Assembly: GCA_020796225.1 (NCBI GenBank)
Contig: CM036767.1
Location: 22,636,927-22,700,926 of the forward strand
From: Arion vulgaris
Lineage: Eukaryota > Mollusca > Gastropoda > Stylommatophora > Arionidae
DNA length: 64,000 nucleotides
Direction of reading: 5' to 3'
The notes under the pieces are model-generated. The model was not told the origin of the DNA. It did no database searches and was given only the letters and a program-made list of their open reading frames with translations. Positions 1 to 10,678 of this stretch are shown piece by piece (the stretch's first letter is position 1; each line of letters begins with the position of its first letter). The position numbers and the translations under genes were made by a program.

Positions 1-118
1 AGAAAGCAATGGCAAACTACTGAACGTATAAGTGTAGCCTAGAAAATCGACGACTCATTTACTGTGGTTGATGGCCACGTCCTGTAAAGGATATGCCACG
101 ACTTTCATTATTTTTTTC
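1..118 (+). mobile_element. SINE-D, 3' part, cut by window edge
   Basis: The segment from the window start to the T-rich stretch near 110 matches, in opposite orientation, copies at 24690-24930, 38683-38773 and 54630-54880. Shared landmarks are GGATATGCCACG, GTTGATGG and the CTGAACGTATAAGTG block. Other copies show a tRNA-like head at the far end, so the head of this copy lies outside the window. Confidence 0.75.
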
Positions 119-434
119 CATACACACCGTCAATTGATATTAATCATAACAGACATCCAGTACATACGTAATGTATAATGACAACAACCCCCATGGACCT
201 TCATGGCATACACAGTGTCTATGAACAATAACCATGACAGACCTACAGGGCATATGCAATGATCTGTTGACATTAATCACCAACAACCTTAGGGACAAAA
301 ACCTAACCGCTGACATTAAACACAGCAGACCGTTGGGATATACATACATATATGTCGATATTTACTTAACTTCCTTGGGAGAAGACACAATATTATTTGG
401 GGGGTCTGCACATCTGGCTAATTAGAGCATATAT

Positions 435-811
435 CTATTGTCTATTCCCAGTTGGAAGATGGAATTGACTGTCAACTCTTGCTGTTAAGCGTAGGGATGG
501 GAGCTTTAATTTTCGTTCTAGGGCCAGATGAATCGCGATTGTGTTATATCCGTGTTTATGTAGTGTGGTCTTGATATTGTCTATCCATCTTTTTCTTGGT
601 CTTCCCTTAGCCCTAGTACCCGATCTCTTTTTATTGTATGCTGTTATTTGTAGTTGGTTGTATTTCATTCTCATTAAATGTCCAAACCACTGCATTTGTT
701 GTTTGTCGATGTATTCGGTGCATGAAATTATGCCCACTCTGCTTCTGATAGTTTCATGTCGTAGTCTGTCTTTCCTGGTGACTCCCACTGTCTTCCTTAA
801 TTGTTAGAGCA
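435..811 (-). pseudogene. Non-LTR retrotransposon pol C-terminus (group I)
   Basis: The minus strand encodes about 117 continuous residues typical of the region after the reverse transcriptase domain in RTE-like LINE proteins: VTRKDRLRHETIRSRVG, then QWFGHLMRM, then KGRPRKRWIDNI. No catalytic reverse transcriptase or endonuclease motif is present, so this is a 5'-truncated dead copy. The same family recurs at 6845-7130 and 18223-18550. The clade call rests on the general character of this C-terminal motif and is less sure than the LINE origin itself. Confidence 0.8.
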
Positions 812-911
812 TAACCTGTCTATATTAATTCCAGTAAGTAGATTACTGGTAGATTCCAGTAAGTAGATCTTTAAGTTCCAATGTTTCTCTATGTATTTAC
901 GTTCAGTGAAT

Positions 912-1110
912 AGCGTGTTCGTAGAGCGTTGGAATACGGGTGACAAGTCCTCTGTTAGTGCGGGTTCAACTTCGCGGACTGGCAGAAAAGCTACAGGTTC
1001 CCCAGATTTACGGTGTTCATGGTACCGAACCGAAGGGTTATGATGTCCATGACACCAAGCCGAAGAGCTTTCAGTTCAAGTGCTTCTGGATAGAAAAACA
1101 AAAAAACAAT
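912..1110 (+). mobile_element. SINE-B, tRNA-derived, with 11-bp TSD
   Basis: The head AGCGTGTTCGTAGAGCGTTG is followed by a box-B-like GCGGGTTCAACTTCG, a body with two CCGAACCGAAGG-like repeats and an A-rich tail. The insertion is bounded by the direct repeat GTTCAGTGAAT at 901-911 and 1111-1121. A second copy lies on the minus strand at 48658-48863. RNA polymerase III transcription is inferred from the tRNA-like boxes. Confidence 0.88.
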
Positions 1111-1239
1111 GTTCAGTGAATTCGTCTCCTAACAAATGGGGCATCTAACTCATTCCGTACTAACTGCCGTAGGATGTGCTAAAATACAACGTAAACCTGT
1201 TGCTACTGCTTGTAGTACCGCTTATTAGGGCGGTGGAGG

Positions 1240-1465
1240 ACAGTTGGGACGTGAGCTTGAGGAATATTAATGGCCGCATGGCTAGTGCAGTCGCTGCGAA
1301 GCTGTTCAAGTTAGGATTTTTCATTTATGTCCGCAACAGAAAAAAACCCTTGGTTTTACCACGAATTGAAAACGGGTCTCCTGCATCGGAGCCACCTGCT
1401 AATCCTTTCAACCAGATGCTATTTTTGAGATTATGAGACTGGCGCGCTACCTACTGCGCTACCGA
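1240..1465 (-). mobile_element. Repeat with tRNA-Met-like head
   Basis: Read on the minus strand, GCATCGG, then TAGCGCAGTAGGTAGCGC and CAGTCTCATAATCTC resemble the acceptor, D-arm and anticodon (CAT) arm of an elongator tRNA-Met. A complementary CCGATGC lies about 80 bases on. The T arm is not recognisable, so this is not a functional tRNA. The body (GGCCATTAAT and following) matches 41643-41830. Confidence 0.55.
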
Positions 1466-1904
1466 TGCACTAAGATTGTCTATATAAAAAAACACAGCTA
1501 CCACACGTTGCGTCAAGCAATTTGTCATGTAAAGTTAGTGCTTTCATTTATATCAACTCATTCTGATGCATGTTCCGATTGTTATTTACCGCAACGCTAT
1601 CTATTTCTTGTCGCATATCAAAACACATATTGTTCTGTGAATTTTCGGAGGGGAAGAGGCACCATGGCAGACTACTATTCAGATATAAAGATCTCTGCAA
1701 TACCTCAATGAAAAACGTTTCTATAGATCCCATCAAATGGTAAAAACTAACAGCTGACAGAGTTGTGTGGAAAGCCATATTGCTCAATGCGCAGTCTATT
1801 TAGAAGAGACATGTATAAGCTGAGCGACAAGAGAGAAAAGGAAAACTAAGAAGTTGTCACAATGAAACACTTGCCAATTGACCGCCTGTACAAACAAAAA
1901 AGCC

Positions 1905-2245
1905 ATATACATATATATATATATATAATAATAATAATTATTATTATTATTATTCTCGTACCGTTATTCGTTACATAGGGCCTGCAAGTAATTTCTCCAT
2001 ACCGCTCTATCCTGGGCAACTGGCTCAATCTCATCCATGGAACTGAGACCGATATTTCCTGCCTCTCTCAGCAAAGTTTGTTTCAGGGTCTCCTTAGGTC
2101 GACCTCTTTCTTGAACCCTTTGCATCCCACTTCAATGCCTTCTTTGATATTCGCTGATCATTTCTCCTCAAGGTGTGCCCAACATATCTCCATCTTCTCT
2201 TTCTTATAACAGTTTTCACTAGTGGTTGACCAGACATGTCTCTGA
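1905..2245 (-). pseudogene. LINE 3' end (group VI) with ATT/TA tail
   Basis: Minus-strand translation gives RGRPKETLKQTLLREAG followed by EPVAQDRAVWRNYLQALC, a typical extreme C-terminus of an RTE-like LINE pol. It is followed by an ATT-rich and TA-rich tail at 1905-1955. Related pieces occur at 40320-40395, 41400-41500 and 42095-42180. There is no reverse transcriptase domain here, so it is a dead fragment. Confidence 0.65.
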
Positions 2246-2399
2246 TTCATAAATATATATATATTTCTATGTAGTGATCGCATATGGAGTATGGTAACAT
2301 TTGCTAATTGGATGCATGTTATACATTTTGTAAGCTGGAAAATGTAGGCAAAAAATTAATTCACCATTTCGTGTTTTTTTAAAATTCGGTAGTGAATGT

Positions 2400-2640
2400 G
2401 GAGAGAGGCCAAAACTTTGCACCGGATTTCGCCATATAGCTTTATCCCTCTCCACTGAAATAAAACAGCACCTACCTAGAGTATTATCAAAAGCACGAAC
2501 GCCGTAGCTCCGAAAACAATACTTGGGATCTCTAGAAAGAAATGCTATTGTGAACCGAAAGACGTGGTCCAGATTCGAACCGCAGCCTTAAAAACACATA
2601 CCATGACTTCATCTGAGAGACTCTTCCATTGATATTCGAA
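2400..2640 (-). mobile_element. SINE-A copy
   Basis: Minus-strand copy of the tRNA-headed family seen best at 39750-40015. Landmarks on the plus strand are CTCTCCACTGAAAT, CGCCGTAGCTCCG, GGGATCTCTAG and the reversed box B CAGATTCGAACCG, ending near GAGAGACTC. It is diverged. Confidence 0.75.
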
Positions 2641-2931
2641 AAGCAAATTTCTTACAGATCACATTTATAGTGGTTTTCATACAATACATACTAAATTGAC
2701 ATTAAATCACGTAAAGAGCAGGACCGATTCTAAGCATCAGATGTACACTGTTAAATTCACAGTTATTGTCGTTTATGACAGTTTTAATTCACAGTAAGAT
2801 TCATACGTCTCAACTACAATTCACTGCTTTCTACTTAACTTTTAGTTCTAATTCATAATCAGTGACCATAATTCATAATCAGATATAGGATCTAATTCAG
2901 AATGAGTTATTTCTATTGCAGTTCTAATTTG

Positions 2932-3250
2932 TAATGTGACATTTAAATATTAAACCTAGATCACGGTGAGACATTCCAATGTGACATTGAAATATTAGTC
3001 CTAGATCACGGTGAGACATTGCAATGTGACATTTAAATATTAGACCTAGATCACGGTGAGACATTGCAATGTGACATTTAAATATTAGGCCTAGACCACG
3101 GTGAGACATTGCAATGTGACATTTAAATATTAGGCCTAGATCACGGTGAGACATTGCAATGTGCCATTTAAATATTAGGCCTAGATCACGGTGAGACATT
3201 GCAATGTGACATTTAAATATTAGGCCTAGATCACGGTGAGACATGTATAT
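2932..3250. repeat. 45-bp minisatellite, about 7 copies
   Basis: The unit is 45 bp with the core CCTAGATCACGGTGAGACAT. Copies differ by single substitutions. The period is divisible by three, so the array reads as a 15-residue protein repeat on the minus strand. No initiation context or flanking exon supports a gene. Confidence 0.95.
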
Positions 3251-3589
3251 ATTCAAATATGGAAAAATTGATATTTGATAAACATCATGATTATTGCCTT
3301 TCATATTTTCCAAACATGTCTAAATGCATATATGTGTTACAACGATGAAGATTTTAAAAGACTGTAATAAAAAATTTCATTATATCCGTCATACTTATTT
3401 TTTTCCTTCTTTGTGACTGTAATTCTGATTGATTATTTGTCATTTGTAGAATAATCTATTATTAGACTTTTCATAAGTAGGTCACGGATATCATGTATTA
3501 CATGACACTTATGTTCAAACCACATATCATGATAGCCCATCATATTATCTTTTCAACCATATGTTCCAAGACATACTACAATCTAACGG
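3251..3589. other. Unassigned AT-rich spacer
   Basis: I see no coding signal, RNA gene or recognised repeat between the 45-bp array and the next SINE. Confidence 0.5.
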
Positions 3590-3808
3590 GTTTTAAAGTC
3601 GAAGGATTCACTTCATTTCACCGGGTTTAACCCCAAAATAACTCGGTTCCTCTCCGCAGAAATGGCACAATCCTTGGTAACAGTCCTAGGGATGTCTGGA
3701 AAAAAATGCATTCGTAAACAGAAAGGCGCCGACCGGATACGAACCCACGACCTTCTACTCGCAAGGCAAGGGCGTAAGCACTTTGCTACAGAGACTCCAT
3801 ACACCAAT
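3590..3808 (-). mobile_element. SINE-A copy
   Basis: Reverse complement of SINE-A: 3' end AAAGTCGAAGGATTC, then CCTCTCCGCAGAAATGG, GTCCTAGGGATGTCTGG, reversed box B GGATACGAACCC, and reversed A-box region ending AGAGACTCC. The tRNA-like head makes it look like a tRNA gene to a scanner, but the body and tail show it is a SINE. Confidence 0.85.
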
Positions 3809-3999
3809 TCTTATTCCTAGTGAGACACATATCAGTTTTAGTACGATACATCGCAATTACAATTTCTAGTCAGACACTTAAATAACTTTTATAATTCAGT
3901 CAAACACAGATAAGTGAGTTCTAATTCACAGTAAATCAATTATTTACATTACAAATATACTTTACTTTCTTTACCTTTTCAATTATATATTTCATTATA

Positions 4000-5650
4000 A
4001 TTCACTCATTATATATTCAATGTCACTCTAAATTCAATATATATTCTCATTATATATTCAATTTCAACCTCTTAATTCAATTATATATTCACTCATTATA
4101 TATTCACTCATTATATATTCAATGTTCAACCTCTTAGAATTCAATTATATATTCACTCATTATATATTCAATGTTTCACCTCTTAAATTCAATTATATAT
4201 TCACTCATTATATATTCAATGTTAATCTTAATATTCAATTATAATTTCACCAAAATTATATATTCACTCATTATATATTCAATGTTCAACCTCTTAGATT
4301 CAATTATATATTCACTCATTATATATTCAATGTTCGTCCTCTTAAATTCAATTATATATTCACTCATTATATATTCAATGTTCAACCTCTTAAATTCATT
4401 TATATTCACCATATATATTAATGTTCACTCATTAAATTCAATTATATATCATATATATATTCAATGTCACTTAAATTCAATTATATATTCACTCATTATA
4501 TATTCAATGTTCAACCTCTTAAATTCAATTATATATTCACACATTATATATTCAATGTTCAACCTCTTAAATTCAATTATATATTCACACATTATATATT
4601 CATTGTTCAACCTCTTAGATTCAATTATATATTCACACATTATATATTCAATGTTCAACCTCTTAGATTCAATTATATATTCTCTCATTATAAATTCAAT
4701 TATATATTCACACATTATATATTCAATGTTCAACCTCTTAAATTCAATTATATATTCACACATTATATATTCAATGTTCAACCTCTTAAATTCAATTATA
4801 TATTCACACATTATATATTCAATGTTCAACCTCTTAAATTCAATTATATATTCACACATTATATATTCAATGTTCAACCTCTTAGATTCAATTATATATT
4901 CACACATTATATATTCAATGTTCAACCTCTTAGATTCAATTATATATTCACACATTATATATTCAATGTTCAACCTCTTAGATTCAATTATATATTCTCT
5001 CATTATAAATTCAATTATATATTCACACATTATATATTCAATGTTCAACCTCTTAAATTCAATTATATATTCACACATTATATATTCAATGTTCAACCTC
5101 TTAAATTCAATTATATATTCACACATTATATATTCAATGTTCAACCTCTTAAATTCAATTATATATTCACTCATTATATTCGATGTTCGTCCTCTTAAAT
5201 TCAATTATATATTCATATTCACATTATATATTCGCACATTATATTTTCCCATAATTTGTTCGTCCTCTTAGATTCAATTATATATTCACACATTATATAT
5301 TCACACATTATATATTCGCACATTAAATATTCAATGTTCGTCCTCTTAGATTCAATTATATATTCACACATTATATATTCGATGTTCGTCCTCTTAAATT
5401 CAATTATATATTCACACATTATATATTCAATGTTCGTCCTCTTAAATTCAATTATATATTCACATATTATATATTCAATGTTCGTCCTCTTAAATTCAAT
5501 TATATATTCACACATTATATATTCAATGTTCGTCCTCTTAAATTCAATTATATATTCACACATTATATATTCAATGTTCGTCCTCTTAGATTCAATTATA
5601 TATTCACACATTATATATTCACACATTATATATTCAATGTTCGTCCTCTG
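4000..5650. repeat. 48-bp minisatellite, two subfamilies, about 30 copies
   Basis: Unit of 48 bp built from CTCTTAAATTCAATTATATA plus TTCACACATTATATATTCAA. Units in the left part carry TTCAACCTC; from about 5185 they carry TTCGTCCTC. A shortened 27-bp unit containing TTCTCTCATTATAAA appears at 4680 and again 315 bp later, showing a higher-order repeat. The array is open in several frames only because the unit is AT-rich, lacks stop codons and is a multiple of three. It is not a protein gene. Confidence 0.95.
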
Positions 5651-5665
5651 TGGCTGAAGTATATA

Positions 5666-5928
5666 CGCCCGTGTGGGGTTTAGGCTTTCAAGGAGAGCAA
5701 AATATAGTAACACTGAGACTTACAAGGCATGTCGTAAGATTCGACTGAGGTAGGGACCTAGGGAAGCTACCGTAGTAAATAAAGAGCGTCGCAGAAATCT
5801 CATATGCTGGCATACTTGTAGGTGCATAGCTGGTACAACGTACAATTGCTCTTAGGCTCGGATTGCAAAGAAATGACAAAGAGCGGATAACAAGTAGTCG
5901 ATATGTAGCGTTTGAAGAAGAAGAAGAG
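5666..5928 (+). mobile_element. SINE-E, 263 bp, 10-bp TSD
   Basis: Starts at CGCCCGTGTGG, carries the family core CAAGGCATGTCGTAAGA and the downstream TGCATAGCTGGTACAACG, and ends in a GAA-rich tail. It is bounded by the direct repeat GAAGTATATA at 5656-5665 and 5929-5938, placed at the right edge of the 48-bp array. The length and start match the copy at 53978-54239, which also has its own TSD. Confidence 0.9.
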
Positions 5929-5934
5929 GAAGTA

Positions 5935-6225
5935 TATATTTACTTATGATATTTGTAGTTCAATAACTGAGTTTGTTCCAAGTTATTGAAGTTTGATACT
6001 AGACTTAGTTCAATATGAGTTTGTTCAAGTTATAGTTGTACTGACTTGATATTTGTAGTTCAATAACTGAGTTTGTTCCAAGTTATTGAAGTTTGATACT
6101 AGACTTAGTTCAATAACTGAGATTGTTCCAAGTTATTGAAGTTTGATACTAGACTTATGATATTTGTAGTTCAATAACTGAGTTTGTTCTAAGTTATTGA
6201 AGTTTGATACTAGACTTAGATATAT
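5935..6225. repeat. 50- to 61-bp tandem repeat
   Basis: About four irregular copies of a unit containing CAATAACTGAGTTTGTTCCA, then AGTTATTGAAGTTTGATACT. CAATAACT and AGTTATTG are inverted relative to each other, so each unit can form a small hairpin. Confidence 0.85.
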
Positions 6226-6379
6226 CCATGTGATATATTTGGCATGGTATCAGTAGACCAGGTTCGTATACATGTCTTTTTTCTAGTTGTTTCGGCAGCT
6301 TTATAAACTTGTTGTTCCTGTAATATGTGTAAAGTTTGTTGTATGTGTACATGCGTGCTTAGAGAAGACAATTTTGATA

Positions 6380-6575
6380 GGAATGGTGTCTGGAAGAATA
6401 ATCAGAGGAAGACTTAGATGACGATGGATGTAAGATGTCATTGTCGATCTGAGAATGACTGCTGCTGACGCCGGTCAACTTGCACAGAACAGTGTTTTTT
6501 TAAGGAGTTATGTCGTGTTAGCCAAGTTCCAGAAGGGACAAGCTACTTGATGATGATGATGATGTTGTATATGTA
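6380..6575 (+). pseudogene. LINE 3' end fragment (group V)
   Basis: Degenerate match to the end of the group V C-terminus: a GRLR-like stretch, a GATGTAAGATGTCAT block, GGGACAAGCTACTTGATG and a GAT-repeat tail. Better copies lie at 16480-16815, 47390-47665 and 57955-58490. Confidence 0.6.
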
Positions 6576-6599
6576 CCTACTAATGTTTTATTGTTTATC

Positions 6600-6785
6600 C
6601 ATTAAACGTTTTTGACAGAGAGATAAAGAGATGATAAAAGAGGGAGAGTATTGAGGTAAAAAGAGGGGAAGGAAAAAACAAGAGGAGAAGCGAGATAGAT
6701 TGAGAGAAAGAGTATTGGTCGTAGAACTAGAGAGAATGAGAGAGAGAGAGAGAAAGAGAGAGAGAGAAACAGACAGAGAGATTGG
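6600..6785. repeat. GA-rich low-complexity tract
   Basis: Purine-rich plus strand with runs of GAGA and AGAG between the group V tail and the next LINE fragment. Serine/leucine-rich translations from the opposite strand are a by-product. Confidence 0.8.
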
Positions 6786-6844
6786 AAAGGTAGTTGACAA
6801 ATACAGATGAGGACATCAGAAACAGAGTAGGCATACATTTTTGA

Positions 6845-7130
6845 ACCGAATACACGAAAGACAACAAATGCAGTGGTTTGGACATATAATAAGAATGGAA
6901 TACAACCAACCACTAATACCAGCATACAATAAAACGAGATCAGGTACTAGATCGAAGGAAGACCAAGAAAAAGATGGATAGACAATATCAAGACCACACT
7001 AAAAATAAATACGGATATAACACAACAAGGGCGACTCATCTGATCCTGGAACAAAAATTAAAGCTCTTACCCCAACGCTTAACGGCAAGAGTGGTCAACC
7101 AATTCCATCATCCACCTGGGGAATGACAAT
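6845..7130 (+). pseudogene. Non-LTR pol C-terminus (group I), frameshifted
   Basis: Plus-strand translation contains ERQQMQWFGHIIRMEYNQP and, in another frame, GRPRKRWIDNIKTTLK, followed by LEQKLKLLPQRLTARVVNQF. The order and wording match 435-811. At least one frameshift near 6955 breaks it. Confidence 0.8.
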
Positions 7131-7134
7131 AGAC

Positions 7135-7470
7135 CAAAAAAACTAGTAGAGAACGAGAGAAGGATTGGGAGAGTGGCAGGGGGATAGAGAAAGAGAAAAG
7201 GAACAACTAAGATGCAATAAAATAGAGTGAGAGAGAGTGAGGAAGATAGATAGAGGAGAGAGGTGTGAGAGAGAGAGAGAGAGAGAAAGAGAAGAGAAAG
7301 GACATCGACTAAGAGGTCAAATGAGAAAGAGATACAGATAACATGAGCAACAGAAGGTGAGAACGAATGAGTAATACAATAAGAGATTAATAATGAAATA
7401 CGACACTATATAGACGGAACGAAAAGTAGAGAAATGGTGAGAAAAGAGAGAGCAGGCTGCAAAGGAATTG
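7135..7470. repeat. GA-rich low-complexity tract
   Basis: Irregular purine-rich sequence with GAGAGA runs and no coding or structural signal beyond base bias. Confidence 0.7.
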
Positions 7471-7667
7471 AGAGAAATGCTCTAGATCTTACTGCCCTCG
7501 CTCAGAAGGACCGGAAGCGGTCATTATTTCAAAATGGTCTCTGCTGGGCAGTGAACATTCGCTCCTAGCAAAGTGTGTGTTTGTGTGAGTGTGTTTGTGT
7601 GTTCGTGTCGATATGCTTACGTGTTATCATTTAATGTCATCGCAAGATCAGATTCCCTTGGACTTGA

Positions 7668-7915
7668 GGCGTCTAAAGGTGTAGAGCTGACTTCATTACA
7701 CTATGTTTTCTCATTTATCTCCATTGATCTCCGCAAAATTGGTCCACTCCGTGTCTAGAATTTTGCACTAAACATGAACACCGTAGCTCCCACAACAATT
7801 CTAAGGGATCTCCGATGCAAAACTGCACTCCCGAACAGAATGACGTGGTTCAGATTCGAACCAACGACCTTTAGAACACAAGGAGAACGTTTAAGAACTT
7901 AGTAAAAGAGAGACA
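7668..7915 (-). mobile_element. SINE-A copy
   Basis: Plus-strand order is the 3' end GACTTCATTACA, then CACCGTAGCTCCCACAACAA, CTAAGGGATCTCCGATG and reversed box B CAGATTCGAACC. This matches the SINE-A family on the minus strand, with a worn head. Confidence 0.78.
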
Positions 7916-7995
7916 TAATCCGCTACAACAAATTGTAAGTATATCGTTGGTTTGTTTGATTGATTTGTTAGGACCATCATTGCACGTCAGTGAGT

Positions 7996-9105
7996 TATGT
8001 TATGTTATGTTATGCGATCGACGTCATGGCACATTGGGCATTCCCATTCGTGCTCTGTCCTCCGTTGCAGCAGCCATCCCAGAGTCCATTTGCTCACAGT
8101 ACCCATAAGAAGTTGATTACTATATCTTCTCTCTCTACCACAAAGACGACAGTGTCTGGCATGTCCACACTTAACGCCTAATTCTCGAACTCGTTCCAGT
8201 GTCTGAGATCCGCCCATTTTCACACAATTGAGAGCGTAACGCATTGATGATATCGGCTCTGTCCATACTTCTGCCCACTTGAGTCAGGGCACTGTTTGTA
8301 AGAGAGTCAGCACGCTCGTTACTCCGCACTCCAGCATGTCCAGACGTGTACAGCCAAGTCATTTTCTTGAGATGTGATCTCCGAATGCTGTTCACCCATT
8401 CCACACGCATATTTCCAGATTCAATCAGTTGAAGCATATTCATCGAGTCTGATATGATGATCGTATGGGTAACCTGTTGCTCATCCACCTATGACAGAGC
8501 CCTGGAGGCAGCGGTGATCTCCATAGTCATGCTCGATGTCGTTGTCTCAAAAGCCCCGCAGTCCTCATGAAGTGTGCGACCGTTTCGTTGCGCTGAGTAA
8601 GCCCACGATGATCTGGTGCCATGCTTGACAGAGCCATCGGTGTAGATAATAATATCACCTGGATGGGAGTGCTGATCTACGAGTGCAAAGAATTTCCGCA
8701 TTGACGACGCCCGGGGTCCATTCTCTACAGCGGCGTCCAAGTGTGCTGATAACCCTGGCGTAATCAGTCACATCCATTCGTCACCGTGCCTCAGCTCATC
8801 TAGAGTACATACCTGTTTAATAACATCCTATGCCTCGGCCATCCAGGATCGACCTCTCTTCAATCGCCTGCCCATGTTCTCATTTATGGATTTGTGCAGA
8901 GGATGATTTGTGTCCGCAGAAACTGTCAGATACGCTTTTACCTGTGCGACTTTGTGTCTCATGGCCATCGTTGGCAATCCAAGGACATAGCGCATTGCCT
9001 GACAAGAAGTGTCACGTGTGCAATTGAGTATAAGCCTCATCGCTTCATTTTGGATCGTTTCTAACTTATCCAGCGATGTTCTGCTTACTGTCAGAAGACC
9101 AAGGC
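7996..9105 (-). mobile_element. LINE, RNase H and 3' end, 5'-truncated, 11-bp TSD
   Basis: Minus strand carries the 3' third of the LINE family found at 25629-27941. It has an RNase H domain with IIIYTDGSVKHGTRSSWAY (first Asp), TSSMTMEITAASRALS (Glu), IIISDSMNMLQL (Asp) and GHAGVRSNERADSL. After this comes a terminal ECPMCHDVDRIT zinc-knuckle-like end and a CATAA pentamer tail. Frames are broken in several places. It is bounded by the direct repeat CGTCAGTGAGT at 7985-7995 and 9106-9116, the signature of target-primed insertion with 5' truncation. The RNase H would remove RNA from the cDNA hybrid in an active element; this copy is dead. Confidence 0.92.
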
Positions 9106-9116
9106 CGTCAGTGAGT

Positions 9117-9299
9117 GAACATGTGTGCTCCGATCTCTTTCTTACACAGGAGGATCTCAGCGGCAGGGCACGGACTCCGTAGCACCGGTGAGGGTCCGAT
9201 GTAATTTTTGAAGATGACGATATTTTTGTAGGAATTTATTTTTTTAATCTTTTCTAATGAATTTTGCACGGGGAGCGGACTTCCAGACTGCTATTCTCG
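9117..9299. repeat. Dispersed repeat and spacer
   Basis: The part near 9125-9200 (CTTACACAGG, TCAGCGGCAGGGCACG, ACTCCGTAGCAC) recurs at about 58540-58610, so it is a dispersed repeat of unknown class. The remainder shows nothing recognised. Confidence 0.5.
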
Positions 9300-9454
9300 A
9301 TTGTGAACTGCCAAGGGTTCTTTTACGAGTTTAAATTGAACGTGGGACCTAATGTAGGGATCTCTGGCAAAATATTCCTATGTCTCCACGAGGGAGCAAA
9401 CCTGGTACCTCTGGCACGAGAGACGAGCATCTAACCGCTACACCACAGAGACCG
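9300..9454 (-). mobile_element. SINE-A-like copy with different tRNA head
   Basis: Minus strand begins CTCTGTGGTGTAGCGGTTAG (A-box region), followed by ACCAGGTTTGCTCC in the box-B position and a SINE-A-like GCCAGAGATCCCTAC. It abuts the 60-bp array exactly. Confidence 0.65.
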
Positions 9455-9757
9455 TTGGACTATGCAGAATCACTGTCTCCTATATCACCTAGGTAGCATG
9501 TGTGAATGAGATCTTTGGACTATGCACAACCACTGTCTCCTATATCACCTAGGTAGCATGTGTGAATGAGATCTTTGGACTATGCACAATCACTGTCTCC
9601 TATACCACCTAGGTAGCATGTGTGAATGAGATCTTTAGACTATACACAATCATGTCTATCATACACCTACGTAGCATGTGTGAATGAGATCTTTGGACTA
9701 TGCACAATCACTGTCTCCTATACCAACTAGGTAGTATGTGTGAATGAGATCTTTAGA
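9455..9757. repeat. 60-bp minisatellite, left block
   Basis: Unit of exactly 60 bp with TTGGACTATGCACAACCACT and ACCTAGGTAGCATGTGTGAA. The same array resumes at 10286, so the LINE fragment between was inserted into it. Confidence 0.95.
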
Positions 9758-10285
9758 CTTCTTCTTTCTTTCTTTTCTGTCACACTGCTACGGGTTGTTG
9801 CCCAGTGTCGTGGTTTTCTGTTTTTGTCTTGCGTGTTCTGGTGGCTTGTGATTGTTATCTTTGCTCTTTCACAGGATGCTGCCACGCCATCTAACCATCT
9901 TTTCCGTGGTCTTCCTCTTGCCTTCTTCCCGATGTTCTGTTGTAGAAGACTCTGTATACTGTGGAGTTTGATGCATTCTATTAAGTGGCCAAACCACTTC
10001 ATTCTTGTTTATCTATATAATTCAAGCACGGTTTTGTGCCAACTTGCTTTCTTATGCTGATGTTGGTGATTCTGTCTTTTCTTGTGTTGTTGGTAACTTT
10101 TCTCAGGCAACGCATTTCACATGTAGTTATTTTTGTGACTGCGCTTTGCTCAATGTCCATGTTTGGCTCTGGTAACACAAAGTAGGTATAAAAATGCTGT
10201 TGATCATTTGTTTCTTAGCTGCCTGTGAAATTTTTGGGTGCCTTAACAATGGGGCTAGCTGGTAGGTTACAGCATTTGTTTTTTA
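9758..10285 (-). pseudogene. Non-LTR pol C-terminus (group II), inserted in array
   Basis: Minus strand shows a CYQSQTWTLSKAQSQK-like segment, KWFGHLIECIKLHSIQ and KKARGRPRKRWLDGVAAS, the usual post-reverse-transcriptase region of RTE-like LINEs, with stops and frameshifts. A related copy is at 11048-11580. TTTAGACT occurs at both junctions with the array and may be a short TSD. Confidence 0.78.
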
Positions 10286-10556
10286 GACTATGCACAATCA
10301 ATGTCTCCTATACCACCTAGGTAGCATGTGTGAATGAGATCTTTGGACTATGCACAACCACTGCCTCCTATATCACCTAGGTAGCATGTGTGAATGAGAT
10401 CTTTGGACTATGCACAACCACTGTCTCCTATATCACCTAGGTAGCATGTGTGAATGAGATCTTTAGACTATACACAACCACTGTCTCCTATACCACCTAG
10501 GTAGCATGTGTGAATGAGATCTTTAGACTATGCACAACCAATGTCTATCATACCAC
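10286..10556. repeat. 60-bp minisatellite, right block
   Basis: Continuation of the 9455-9757 array: same 60-bp unit with CTATGCACAACCACTG and GTAGCATGTGTGAATGAG. Confidence 0.95.
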
Positions 10557-10678
10557 CAAGAAGCGTATACGTATTATTCTATATGAATACATCACAGCTG
10601 AACATGTTATTCAAAACTACCTAGAAACAAAAATGACAGAACAAATGTGTAGCGAATGCAGGTTTAAGGTGAAACATG

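Noticed and set aside
1378..1465. Functional tRNA-Met gene on the minus strand
   Set aside because: Acceptor and D-arm words are good, but the T arm is unrecognisable and the span is about 86 bases; the body recurs elsewhere as a repeat.
4171..5271. A 366-residue repeat protein frame in the 48-bp array
   Set aside because: The unit is 48 bp, AT-rich and stop-free in several frames on both strands; no unique flank, splice context or domain supports coding.
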